DNA of 64,000 bases, from NCBI GenBank assembly GCA_026874595.1, contig CM049319.1, positions 6,708,101 to 6,772,100 on the forward strand, given 5' to 3'. The stretch is from Sipunculus nudus (Eukaryota; Annelida; Sipuncula; Golfingiida; Sipunculidae). Position 1 is the stretch's first letter, and each line of letters begins with the position of its first letter. The translations under genes were made by a program, and so were the position numbers. Under the pieces are notes generated by a model, which was not told where the DNA came from, did no database searches, and saw nothing but the letters and a program-made list of their open reading frames with translations. Shown in pieces: positions 24,846-36,779 of the stretch.

Positions 24846-27527
24846 ACCTTTTTCTTTGACATTAAAAATATTTCATAAATTTTCCGCGAGGACCGTAATT
24901 TTACCTCGTGGTAAGATAGTTTAATGTCTTATTGTCCTCTAGGAGCTTATATTTTATCACGCAATTGCCGATTAGATGAATGTTCTGCAAGGAAATATAT
25001 GATGTAAGACACCAGTTGTTTTATCTTTGATCTTCCTCGTGATTCAAGAAGGGTTTCTAAGAAGGATTATACCATAGATCAAAGGTTTTGTTACCTCTAA
25101 ATTCCCATGCACAGAGATTATTTACTAAAAGGCCATGCTCTCGGATGTGTTTTATGGAGGCACACAGTAATCACTTGAAGAAGTACATTTTCTCACAAGA
25201 TGATACAAAATGATAGCACACATTACTTGAGTGTCTGGCACAGTTTTAACAAAGGTCAAGATGATTTGAAGACGACCAGGTTTTAACTTTAAGGTTTTTT
25301 TTATTAATAAAATTAACCGGCTTCTGTGGTTTGGGGTAGAGGAAGAACTGACTTAAAACCGGGTGGCCAAGTGTTTACATCTCAGCCAATAGGTAATTGG
25401 ACATGTCACTGTCGGCCCAAAGGCTTAGCCTGTTGGTTTGTATGCTTGTATGTTACCAACATTAGGCAAAATGTCATTATAGGATTTTTTTTAAATCTTC
25501 AGGATAAAGTTCTTTAATATTATGCTTCTCATAAGGCGAGATCCCAGAATGGACATACTATCAAGAATAATGATCTCACAGCTGGTTTGAAAAGAACCGT
25601 TATCAGAAGACCGTGCGATCATGCGACTGTGGTATGAAAACCAAAATAAAGAAAGGAGCGCATTGCTGCTTGATCAATAACTGCTTGTATTGAACTGTTG
25701 AACTAGATCACTGAAATTAAAGCCTATTTTATACACTTTTAATTGCTAACAAGGCGGTAAACTAAGCACAAATGATTATGATAAATTTGCTTACATATCT
25801 TACCCTCAGGAATTCCCCTTTGATCTTAAAACCTCATATCTTAAATCATAACTTTTATTATTATTTCGGGAAGACTGATGCCGCCATCTGTATTCATTCT
25901 CAGTTTATTAGATTTGGTGTCATCTAACGTCCTGAATGATTATTTGTTTATTGATCATGATTAGTTTTATCAGTTCCCTGAGAATAGTGGGATTATCTGT
26001 ACTTTTTTATATTTGTCATGCATTTTCAGTTTCCGGAAATCTGCAGTTTTAATTATGCTCCCTCTCCTCCTCCTGGGGGGGAGGGGTTGTTTTCAGTCCC
26101 ATCATTCATCACTGCCATTGGTGTTCAGTCTTCGTCAAACCTACCGAATTGTAAGATTATTATGACCTCTTCAACTTTTTACTTTTTAAGAACTGCATAT
26201 TTCTTTTTACAAATTTGAAGACAGTTGTTCCCGCCATGTTCTCAGAACAGTTGAGAAAACGGTTGACTTGACCTTCATCTACGTTAAGAATTCCGATGAA
26301 GGTAATAACATATTTATTTCCCGCATTTTATCGAAAAAAAATATTTCAACCAAGTTCTCAGAGGCGTTTCAAAGCCGATGACTTTGATCTAAATCTTCTC
26401 TTGTAAAAAATGTATAAACCTGTCTTGAGTGTATTCCGTCTGCACATGTAGGACCCTTCACAGGGAAGGTTCCTGTCGACAGTGGTGCCAGAAGGTCAAA
26501 CGTCAAGAACCTTGTGGTGAATGGCATAGGTGATTTGATCAGATGATCTAAAGCAAAGTGTCGACAGTTTGAGTTGAATCAGAGGAAATAAAAATTCCAT
26601 AAAGACTGCAAATATATTTCTTTGCTGAAGGAATAAAAGACCTTTTGTGACTTGAAGGGCCTTTTTTCGAAACTGTGCCAGCCATAATAATTCCGACAGT
26701 TTTAAAGACAGATCTATTGCATGAAGGATTTTATTGACATTTAATTCGAGGAATAAAGTCATGTAATTCCTTTGGTACTTTATGGTGCCGATTACCTTCC
26801 TGTAATGCGCGGTTTACAAACAAAAACTAACGAATATTCTACAATATTCAACATTTAATCGATTCTTATTCTAATCAAATTTGATGGTCCTTTATTGGCA
26901 AATGTCTTTCAAAATATTTGAAGGATATTGTAGAACAATCCCGTTGTATAACATGAATACGCGCCATTGTTGCCATTTATTTAATATTTAGGACCAAATA
27001 TATTGTGCAATAATTCAACAAGTGGAACTGGCCAAAAGTAGTCTGAGTTCACATGTCTTATAAGAAAGGTAAGTTTTAACCAAACTGAATGCATTCGGCT
27101 CACTCGAGGGTGATCTAAACAGACAGCACTGTTTATTAGACAGATGGTTTTTCAGACAGGACCCACTGTACACGAGCGAAGGAACAAGGTCTCTTCTGAA
27201 AAGGTCTGTTTAACTAAGCCTTTTGACAGCAATTACTTTGTTGCAGGTTTATTTTTCACAGACTTAGTGTCAGCTAGTAAATATATTAAATGAATAAACA
27301 CCTGATGACTCCTACAAACAGAATATCACATATGTGAGCATCGTTAAGGTTCAGTTTTATTAATGCTGCCTTTTCTAAATAATTAGGAGCCCACATGTCC
27401 ATTTTTCTTTATCCTGCTAAAAAAGAGTGCTTTTAATGCGTAAAATATTTCAGATGATTTCATGGCGGACAATATATTTATAAGACCACATCCTTTCAAT
27501 TTATGAAGATGTCAAACCCTTGACGAA

Positions 27528-27961
27528 ATAGCAGTTCTGCATGTACATCGCACATCGTTATTAATCACAATAAAACTAACCTATGAGAATGTCGCTGTTC
27601 AAAATGGTACTTTATAATTGCAGATATATTTTGGATTAAATGGGTACATCGAATTTGTGAAGAAAGTGATATTTATTCTATAGTGTCTATAAAAAACGGT
27701 AAAGGACACAATAAAGGAAGTAAATACGTGTGTGCTCTAATTTTGTTTATTCATATGGTTCCAGTTCATCCTATAAGCAAAAACATCATGTCATCTGAGT
27801 TTTTTCTTCCAAATATAGAGGGTTTAAGTTCAAAACAGGTCATAGGACAAGAACATGGCTACTTTTATGAGAAGTTAAGGAAAGATAACACGGCATGGAT
27901 TGCTGAAAACGTCTTTATGGTAGGATCATTTTTGATGGCCCAAGATTCACCAATGATTTAA
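27528..27961 (+). pseudogene. Secreted EF-hand-like gene, unit B pseudogene
   Basis: 27,528-27,606 matches the signal exon of unit A base for base in length (79 nt), but the start codon is ATA instead of ATG. A second piece starts after TTCTATAG at 27,684; its EF-like loop has decayed (SIKNGKGHNKG). A third piece starts after GTCATAG at 27,846 in the same phase as the exon at 15,658, reads GQEHGYFYEKLRKDN and stops at 27,959. The stretch 27,684-27,961 is open throughout, so a read-through frame of about 90 codons exists, but the lost start and eroded motif argue for a pseudogene. Confidence 0.45.
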
Positions 27962-28371
27962 TACATGTAATATATTATAAAGTAATAAAATGCAGTTATA
28001 TATATTTTTTTTCAGTTGATCCTTTTGCTTTAAATTTATAATGAGTTTTAAGAGGGTACACATAGTACATGCAAAAATATGTGCATTTCTTTAATGTATA
28101 TGACAAAAGTGCACAAAACATACAATACCTAAAACTCTGTTATGCCAAAAAATTATAGCTTCTTCATGATTGTGTAATTGTTCATGAAACCTTGTTCCCA
28201 AACCAAAAACATCAATATTCTTCATATCAAATCACCAAAAGCGCAAAATTTAAATTGTACGAGTATCAGATCAGAGATAACGAAAAATTCATAGTTTTTT
28301 TCAAGATAATATACGTTTATGAAAGCTCCTATCCCAAAATAAAAAAATGTATACCCTGTATTTTAAATTAC

Positions 28372-29893
28372 TCAAAGCGCGCATTTGAGTAATTTTTTTA
28401 AGTCATTGAGTAAATGCATATCAGCCAATACACCTGGCTTAACGATCCTCGCGGATGCACCATCATGGATTATTTGCACCATATGTCGTGGGAAACCTTC
28501 AATGTGCCCGTTGATATTCAGAACGATTCATACAAAGTTTGATCTCATAAAATTACGAATCGTGTAAATGGACATTTATCGATAGCGGCTAAATCTCTTA
28601 CTTCTCGGCCTACACAATGCTACTATTGATTGCGGCAATAGACTTACTTGTCGCTCTCCACAGTGCTACCATCAGAGCGGCTAAATGACCTACCTGCCGG
28701 CCTCCATAATTCTACCATCTGAGCGGCTAAATTATTTACTTGTCGGCCTCCACGATGCTACCATCGGAGCGGTTAAATGATTTACTTGTCGGTCTCCACA
28801 ATGCTACCATCGATAACGGCTTAACAACTTACCTGCCGGCCTCTATAATTTTACCATCGATAGTGGCTAAATGATTCACTTATCGGCCTCCATAATTCTA
28901 CCATCCATAGCGCCTAAATGACTTACTTGTCGGTCCCCACAATGCTATTTTTGATTGCAGCAATATACTTACCTGTTGCTCTCCACAGTGCTATCATCAG
29001 AGAGGCTAAATGACCTACTTGCCGGCCTCCATAATTCTACCATCTAAGCGGCTAAATGACTTACTTGTCGGCCTACACGATGCTACTATCGGAGCGGCTA
29101 AATGACTTACTTGTCGGTCTCCATAATGCTACCATCGATTGCGGCTGATTGACTTACGTGTCGGTCTCCATAATTCTACCATCCATAGCGGCTAAATAAC
29201 TTACTTGTCGGTTTCCATAATTCTACCATCGGAGCGGCTAAATAACTTACTTGTCGGTCCCCACAAGGCTACCATCGGCGGATTTTTCCTCAAGAAGAAG
29301 AATCTGGATAGCCACATCGCTGTATAGATGGACAAATTTGTTTTGTAACGGCAAGGCATCCTCGCCAGCATGTTTCTTCTGTATCAAGAAAGCTAGTATT
29401 CCATCTACCAACAACGCATGACAAAAGAATAGGTTGAGTGCCATATGGTAGTAGGGTACTGTATTTTACGAACTAAACGCAAAAAGCCAAAGAGGAAAAT
29501 GGTGAACGACTTTTATATTATATTTAGTCATTTTCCAGAAACAAAATGCAATAATATAAAAAAAACTTTAAATTTATCCTTTTTCGTTTAGAATTATGGG
29601 CCATAGTCCATTTTATAAATTTCTGATATTAAAAGATTTCCGTAAATGAAAATTTTTACCTCTGTGTCGTCCTTCTGTTATATTAAACTCAAAACCCAAC
29701 CCTTGTTACAAACAGAGTCTGCATTATGTCCTAATCACGTGATATGTTTCAGCCATGCTCACCTTTTCCCTTGGCCAAAGGAGAATGTGGAGGAATTAAA
29801 TATGCATCGGCCATATAATCATATTGAATAATCCCAGCAAAATCGTTATCCCTGAATCTCTTTATAAAATCCTTGTCCACGTCTCTGAATTCA
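28372..29893 (-). pseudogene. SnoaL/DUF4440-like gene, unit B (nearly complete domain)
   Basis: Minus strand, three exons whose phases agree. Exon A 29,893-29,763: ...DKDFIKRFRDNDFAGII, then YDYMADAYLIPPHSPLAKGK, ending one base into a codon at a GTGAGC donor. Exon B 29,404-29,251: after TTGGTAG the split codon gives Asp, then GILAFLIQKKHAG...LPLQN...YSDVAIQILLLEE, ending GACAA|GTAAGT. Exon C 28,543-28,372: continues in phase, VLNINGHIEGFPRHMVQII, and ends LNDLKKLLKCAL-stop. This gives the whole SnoaL/DUF4440 order: helix, DAxLxPPxSPxxxGxxxIxxF, the SDVAIQ strand, then a VLNINGxIEG strand with HMVQII. Defects: an in-frame TGA in exon C (28,528-28,530), and the signal exon near 30,022-30,045 keeps its end and GTAAGA donor but has lost its ATG part. 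About 150 residues remain, a usual size. A single sequencing error at the TGA would not restore the missing start. Confidence 0.62.
28575..29280. repeat. 46-bp minisatellite, array B (~15 units)
   Basis: Same unit as array A, more copies, with spacers of GAGCGG or GATAGCGG/GATTGCGG type. On the minus strand it fills the intron between exons B and C of the DUF4440-like gene. Almost every unit carries a GACAAGTAAGT-like donor. The exon-proximal unit supplies the real exon B end. Confidence 0.93.
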
Positions 29894-30229
29894 CTGTATT
29901 TCACCGCTTGATGAAAAATAAAAGAATTTAGTGATTTCTAAAGAATCGATCGTACATCCCTCGAATCGCATTGAAAGTGGTCTTGGCTAATGAGCAAGGA
30001 ATATTTTTTTTTTCTTACCTAAAACGCACATTTGACAGCTGAATAAACTATGGGACTGAAGATCGATAAGTTTAGCCCCGATGAATTGATGGAAGGGTGT
30101 TTACAAAATAACTTTTTTTCTGACATTAAAAAGATTTCATAAAGTTTCCGCGAGGACAGTAGTTTTACCCTCGTGGTAAGAAAGGTTAATGTTGTAATGT
30201 TCTCTATGTCCGGTTACCTGTTAAATCTA

Positions 30230-30690
30230 GATATGGAAGGCAAAGACCTGTAATTGTAAAATTTGACTAGTATAAACAGAAAGAAAGTGTCATGAAACAG
30301 GCAAATCCATCTTTGACAGATTCAGATCTCAGAGTATCGCATGATTTTAGTAAAAATGTCAGGCAAGGCCTATTCTGGTCCTTTTTCTGACACAGGCTAC
30401 GCACGATAACAAGGAATTTTTCAAATCTATTGATTAACTCCCTATTTAAGGGATAAATGTTTAAATGGGATTTTGATATGATCTCAAAGTGATGGTAGGG
30501 AAAACTAGGAATGATAAATAACCGCCAGGCCAGGGTGCATGGTCATCTGAATATTTCAATGTTTCCAAAACACTTGTGAATACTGTATTGTAACCAGTTT
30601 CAGATGGCCAGGAACAGGATGACAGAGACGATGGTGAACTAATTTCACCATACCAGCACTGAACTAACACTGAGGCCATACTTGCACCAG
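30230..30690. other. No gene recognised
   Basis: A minus-strand frame covers 30,461-30,814 but overlaps the start of the retrotransposon below and shows no domain. I treat it as chance. Confidence 0.5.
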
Positions 30691-30699
30691 ATAAACAGG

Positions 30700-33180
30700 T
30701 AAGCAAATGTTCACATACTAATACATGCACACTTACTAAACCTCTTAGTTTATGTAATGCTGGACATAATACTGTAAACTTTGTTTTCTGGAATGCTGGG
30801 GGTCTGAAAAACATGATTTTTAACCAGAATTGTCAGATTTAATTTATTATTCAGATATATTTTGTAATGTTGAAACTTGAGCATCTTATGAAGGAGAGTT
30901 TAACTATTACTGTGAACACTTCTTGTACTTTGAAAGTGTCAGAGATAAAGTATGCACAGAAGGGATCATCGTAAGATAATCAACATTAAAAAATATTCAA
31001 ATTTTATTGTTTTAATCCTGGATGGTGCAGCTTTTAATTTGGATAAATCTGTTATATTATTATGTGGATATATTTCTCCTGCGGGTTCAGTACTATATGA
31101 AACTTGAGATGAAAGTAATGTAATAATAAGACAAGAAAAAATTAAGGTATATATTGTGGATATAATATGGATATTTTGTTATCATTTTTATTGGTGATTT
31201 TAATACAAGGATTGGTAAAATGTGCGATTGCATAGAAAATGATTATTTAGGATTTATTGGGTTAAAAGAAGTTTTCACATCAGATGAATTTCAGATATGT
31301 AGAAATTGGCAGGCCTAGCATATTTGGGTTTTTCATTAAAATAGTTGCGTTGTGCTTTTAATATTCATTTACTGAATGGTAGTATTCCACCAGAGATTGC
31401 AGGAGAATACACATGTGTAACACATGCTGAACAGGTTGTAAATGAATATATTGTTGTTAGTGCTGAACTATTTGTTCATCTATAGTTTTAAGGTTAGATT
31501 TTTTTAAAATCATTATCCAGTCAAAGTTACTATAAAATTTGAAGCTGATAAACAAGAATCCAGAAAATTAAATGTCCGTGACTCCATGAATAACGTAAAA
31601 ACATAAATCACAGGCTTTTGATGAACATTTATATTATGATTTATATAATGAACATACATGTATTTTTTGCACATTATGTCCAACAAGATTTAGATAAGGC
31701 TGCTGAATACTTGAACAGGGTGTTACATAACTTTACTATTCCTAAATCGTACAATAGAAGAAAAGTTGGTCACAACCAGATTGAAGAGATGAGGATTGTG
31801 CACAAGCAAAGCTTATCAAATTTTCAGCACCGGATTGATATAGGAGATCTTGTAATTTATATGATTCGAATATGTATAAAATGAACAGACAACAATTTTA
31901 AAACTTTTGTGATAATCATAAGAAATCCAAACAATAGTCGACAATAATACACTCATCAAACTTTAATACTATAAATAATTCATGGGTCTTTAAAAATAAA
32001 TATTTCCTAAAGAAATTAAATAGTGTCAATCATATTCCTGTAGTTGAGCGGTTTAATTATTTTTCGAGTTTTACTGAATGAAACTAAAAATGAAGTGAAA
32101 GAATGGTTCTGCATTATGGCTCATATACACTTCTGAAATATTTTAACAGTGGATCTGTATGTGGGTGCCTTTATAAGGAAATAACAGTATTCGAAATAAG
32201 ACATGCAGTAAATCAGATGCAAAGTGGTAAATATCCTGGAGCAGATGGGCTACAAGTTGATATTATTAAGTCACTTTCAACAATTATATTCCCCTATTAC
32301 ATACTTTGTTTAACAGTATTTTCAATAGGGGATCATTCTCTTGTAAATGGAGTAAGGTAATAATATTTCTTTTACACATGAAGGGTCCTCTAAATGATCC
32401 TAATAATTATAGAGGGGTATCATTTTTGAATGTAACAGGGGAAATATTGACTAAAGTTTTGAATAATAGACTCTCGCAATATTTGGAGGAAATAAATATT
32501 TTATCCGTATGACAAGGTGGTTATACAAACAGGTACTCTTCAACTGACTAAGCATGCATGCTTTAGTTCAGAAATACATAGTGAAAGGAAAAGGAAGGTT
32601 TAATTGTTTATATATTGATTTTGAAAAAGCTTTTTAGTGTGTGTAACATAATTTATTGTGGTATGTCTTATTGAAACAAGGTCAAAATGGTAACATATGA
32701 AATGTTATAAAATGGATGTATTCAAAAATTCAATCTTATATATTGACTGACGGTAGACTTACAGATTATTTCATATTCTCATTAGGTACCAGGCTTGGGT
32801 GTATATTAAGTTCATTATTATTTTCTATAAAATAAATAAAAAAGTAGTGTAATGTAATACATAGAAGCAATTGTCAAGGGATATGTTTAATAGTTATCTT
32901 TCCAATTTAATAACTTTGTTATTTGCTGATAATATGGTTAATTGTACAGATCTTATGGGTGGACTGCAGCAACAGATTCATCTGTTTTTTTTTAATATTG
33001 TTTTAAAATTAACACTGATAAAACTAAACTTCTGGTTTTAAGGAATTGTGATCCTTTACGAAAACTTTGAAGATGGTATTTACACTGTACAGTGAGAAGT
33101 GGCTCCATACTATAAATATCGTGGTATTACTTTCTCTACTGGTAAAATATATCAAACTCACTGATGATGGCTTTCATGTT
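30700..33180 (+). mobile_element. Decayed non-LTR (LINE) retrotransposon
   Basis: Endonuclease remnants come first: FVFWNAGGLKN near 30,780, then YISPAGSVLYE near 31,068, then IFIGDFNTRIGKMCDCIEND near 31,170-31,230 (GDFN is the endonuclease signature). The reverse transcriptase follows: AVNQMQSGKYPGADGLQVDI (32,197 on), a frameshift near 32,306, then NNYRGVSFLNVTGEILTKVL (32,403 on), LYIDFEKAF (32,610-32,635, then a stop), and LLFADN (32,926) where active enzymes have FADD. It ends with KINTDKTKLLVLRN (33,004 on). The order and motifs fit a CR1/L2/jockey-type element; the exact clade is uncertain. Several stops, frameshifts and the changed catalytic Asp show it is dead. No poly-A tail or target duplication was identified. 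Confidence 0.85.
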
Positions 33181-33249
33181 ATATGTGTGCATGAGATTTT
33201 TATTAATTAATACTTTCACTGCTACTTTATGTTCTATAAAGTAGTTCTC

Positions 33250-34860
33250 TCAATGATCATCAAATATTCAATAATAAATTCCCTGTAATTAGTGGACAAC
33301 TTCTTATAATCGATGCATGATCACTTCTGTGAATACCCATGATGATAAACGTGGTTCTTGTTATACTTTTGGTTTCTCTCATGGAAAAAAGCTGTGAGAA
33401 TTCCAAGCAGGGAAGAGGAAAATTAGCCGGTAAAGAGTTGAATCACACTATTTTGTGATTTAGCGTATTGTTCGTGATTAAATATATGATTTATTTTTCG
33501 TGTTAAAGGAAGAGAGGGGCAAAAACGTGGGCATTATAGTATAATGGGACCATATATCGTGATATTCAATTTCAAGTGTTGTGTATCTCGATTTCATGAA
33601 TTTGTTAAATTGTGAGGAGTTTAATTTTACTTACATGATTATTGGCTTATCATAAGAGACCATTTGGTGAACCTAAAACATATTTATATTTAAACAAGGG
33701 ACCCATGGGTCACGGCGCTCAGCTGATCGTGATTGGACTATAAATGTTTCTCCACTGTGATACTATATCGAGTCACTAAAGCTTATGAATATCATGTACA
33801 TGTTGGGCTATTATAAAGGAATGTAATGTAATATGTGAGTAAATGATAAATGAAATTACCTGACTGATGGATTAATAGAGTCAAATAAAGTGGTTTATTT
33901 TTTATTTATTTAGGAGGGGTTGAAAATTGTGATATATTTGAGCAAATATGAATGCAATGACAGCAGTAATAAGCAGTAGTAGATGATAAGGCTATTTGTT
34001 GAAGGATCTAAAGTGTTTGGTAGTCTGCAAGCGTTCAATTTGACAGATATAATGTTATGATGAACTATGCTGGTGAAGTGATTTATGAATATGTGACTGT
34101 ATGACACCATATCTCTTTAGTCTTGACAAGGTACATTATTGTGATGCCCACTATGTCTACATATTACACAATATTGACATAACTTCTGGCATGTACATAG
34201 GTACCTATGGACGAATAGTTATACAAAATATTAAAGTATGAATATATCTGATTCATCTTGTTCTTGCTTACTGAGGCTGACTTTGGGATGGGGTTCGGAG
34301 AAGGGAAAAGTGAGGGCAGCACGAAGGTGGATGTAGAAATATTCTATTGTAATGTTTTTCATTTATATAAGAATATGAAAAGCTAAGAGGAAAGGGGCCC
34401 TCCTACTTGGTTATAGTAAAGTTCTAAATATATGATTGCAAACTAATACTCTGACAATACTGTCATGAAGAAAAACAGTAAAAGTTTTGAGATACTGTGT
34501 TGCATACGAAAATTTACAGATGGACAGGCAAGTGGACAGAATGGACTAATACCTTTATTTCACTTTCAAGAGAATAATGCATTTAAGTTTATATATAATC
34601 CTATTTTTTTAAGCAGATCCACTTTTTCCATTAAGAAGTTTTTATTTGTATCATTTTTTTATTTACAGGTTTATAAATTTTTAATTAAAAAACCTGAAAA
34701 TATAAGTTAAAATATTAGAATTGTTGCAAAAGTTGCAATCGTTATATATACAGAGTAAAAAACATTGGGTCATATGCATACACATATATTTTATTATTTT
34801 TAAATCATAAATGTTTTAACTGATTTTAAAAGAAAATAATGCCACAACATGGCATCTACA
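33250..34860. other. No gene recognised
   Basis: AT-rich sequence. It contains the short segment shared with 13,360-13,450 (33,300-33,370). No supported coding. Confidence 0.6.
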
Positions 34861-34879
34861 AGAATATTCCTTGAATCAC

Positions 34880-36775
34880 TATTAAAAAGTTTTGCATATT
34901 GGAGTTTTCAGGACATGCTTAATTTTATTCACCAAAATAAAATGAAAGTAAATTTGACAAAATAAAACATCTTTTCAAATGAAGTATACACACTGTTGGT
35001 TGAATGAGGGACAAACAATATCATTGTGCTAATTACTATCCCAGTTTTAATTAATTACTGGAATTAATAGTCAATTTCACACCTGGTGAAGTTTTTATTC
35101 TTCTGAAGTAAGGAATTACTTATCTCATGAACATCCAGACTTTCACAGCAATACACCACTTTGTGGACACAATTAAATTTTCATCATTGTAACCCTGGTG
35201 GTTCAATACAAAATCTAAAATGTAGCATGTCCAAGAATAAAATAAAATACAGAAAAATTATAACATTCATCTAGTTTATGCACCAGCTGGGGGGGGGGAT
35301 TAGTGCAGGGCGAGGGGAAGCCTGCTAGTAGTGGCCAAGCTGGGCCAAGGTAAGCTTCCTGGGGTGGGTTACATAATGCAAGTGAAGGCTGTACTACTAG
35401 GTGGGCTAGATGTAAACAACACTTGACATGGTGTGTGAAAACATGAATAAAAGCTATTCATTCCAATCAATTTCTTTTGAAAGTTCAGATTTTAAAAGAT
35501 TAAATCCTTATGCATATATGCTGGGAAAATTAAATCAACAGTGCCAAAGTTGGACAAAATTGAAGGTATTGTTTTTTATTTATGCTAATAACTTGAACAA
35601 TTTGCAAAATTCAGATCTAATTTTGGGTAAACAATTGAATTTTGATTAAATAAAGTTATATTCCTGAAAAAAGGTCTCTAGGTTCAGCAATTCTCATGTG
35701 AGTAAATATATTTCCTGATTTTTTAAAAAATTGCATTATGTTTTGGCCCATAACTTCAAAATAATACTCAATACTGACCTAATTTTTGGTATGTTCATAG
35801 AAAATGTATAAAAGAATGTGAATACTAAATACGATCAAAAACAGATCAGTGGTTTTGATATTAGGCAGCCTTGAAGTGTAACAATGGCTTTTTTTTATGG
35901 AAAACGGAGTTTTTTTCCTTAATATCTCGAAGGAACAAAGTCCTAATGACCCAATTTTTGGTATGGTAGGAGATTTTGGGGACATCTAAAATTATGTCAA
36001 CAGCCTGGGGAGCATAGAGATGTGCACTGAATGACCTACAGTCATCAAAGTGGACTGCTTGACAATGTAAGGGAATACAACAAGAGGCTCCAAAAAAATT
36101 CAATAACTAGACTAATTTTGCAGCTTTTATTTTCAAATTTCAGATTTTAACAGAATAAATCCTTATGTATACATGGTGTGAAAATTAAATCCACAGTACT
36201 TACAGGAAAAAAACGTGCCATGGCCAATGTTGGGTAAAATTTAAGGTACCAATTTTATATTTTTGCCAATATTTAAAAAAATTTAACAGATTTTGATCTA
36301 ATTTTTGGTATACAATTAAATTTTGATTAATTAAAGTTGTATTACTGGAAAAAAGTCCCTACCTTTAACACTTTGGGTCTTAAGTGACAAAATATCTTCA
36401 TGATTTTTTTACAAAGTGCATTATGTTTGGGCCAATAACTTTTTTAAATTATATAATACTGACTTAATATCTGGCATGTACATACAGAGAAATATTTATG
36501 GTAAATATGAAGAAAACCAGATGAGTGGTTTTGATATTAGGCAGTCCTGAAGTGTGAAAATAGATTTCTAATTAAAAATTGAGGTTTTTCCTTAATATCT
36601 CAAAGGAACCAAGTCCCAAACGGTGTCGAAATGTGCCAGTCTTACGGACGGACATCCAGACGGACAGACAGACAGACGGACGGACGGACGGACAGAGGGA
36701 CGGACGGACAGACAGACGGACGGACGACGGACAATGGACCATGACTATAGCTCAGATGACTTATAGTCAGCTGAG
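34880..36775 (+). repeat. Dispersed repeat with internal duplication and GGAC-tract end
   Basis: Two diverged units, starting near 35,477 and 36,139, share 'aaatccttatg', 'ggcagtcctgaagtgt'-like and 'ccttaatatctcaaagga' blocks, with a period of about 660 bp. The element ends with a GGAC/CAGA tract (36,645-36,728) and an imperfect terminal palindrome, TAGCTCAGATGACTTA paired with TAGTCAGCTGAGCTA. An inverted relative occupies 59,290-60,000. Class unknown. Confidence 0.75.
36645..36728. repeat. (GGAC)n/(CAGA)n tetranucleotide tract
   Basis: About 20 tetranucleotides of GGAC and CAGA/AGAC, with GAGG and ACGAC interruptions. Confidence 0.95.
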
Positions 36776-36779
36776 CTAA

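Larger units (their letters stand above)
17934..24960 (+). repeat. Unit A of an old head-to-tail segmental duplication
   Basis: The unit shares ordered landmarks with 24,977-30,215. Head: 'tgaatgttctgcaa' and the following ~480 bp (17,934 and 24,977). Middle: 'ccctctcctcctcc' with a G run (20,178 and 26,062); 'tggtgccagaaggtcaa' (20,569 and 26,485); 'acagaatatcacatatgtga' (21,501 and 27,319). Then the 46-bp minisatellite. Tail: 'ccgcgaggac' region (24,883 and 30,149). Unit A carries about 1.1 kb of extra sequence near 18.5-19.8 kb, including two TA tracts. It lacks about 590 bp present in unit B between 27.9 and 28.57 kb. Confidence 0.85.
24977..30215 (+). repeat. Unit B of the head-to-tail segmental duplication
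   Basis: Ordered match to unit A (17,934-24,960), in the same orientation. The junction between the units lies at about 24,960-24,977, because the tail of A (24,849-24,955) matches 30,111-30,215 and the head of B matches 17,934 onward. Divergence is substantial, with many substitutions and indels, so the event is old. Confidence 0.85.

Noticed and set aside
22889-29893. Reading the minus-strand exons as EF-hand (DNDFAGIIQYD) or SPOC-like
   Set aside because: I first considered both. The joined exons give DAYLIPPHSPLAKGKDGILAF, SDVAIQ and VLNINGHIEG in the SnoaL/DUF4440 order, which explains the whole length better.
30461-30814. A 117-codon minus-strand frame
   Set aside because: It overlaps the endonuclease start of the retrotransposon on the other strand, and its protein has no recognisable feature.
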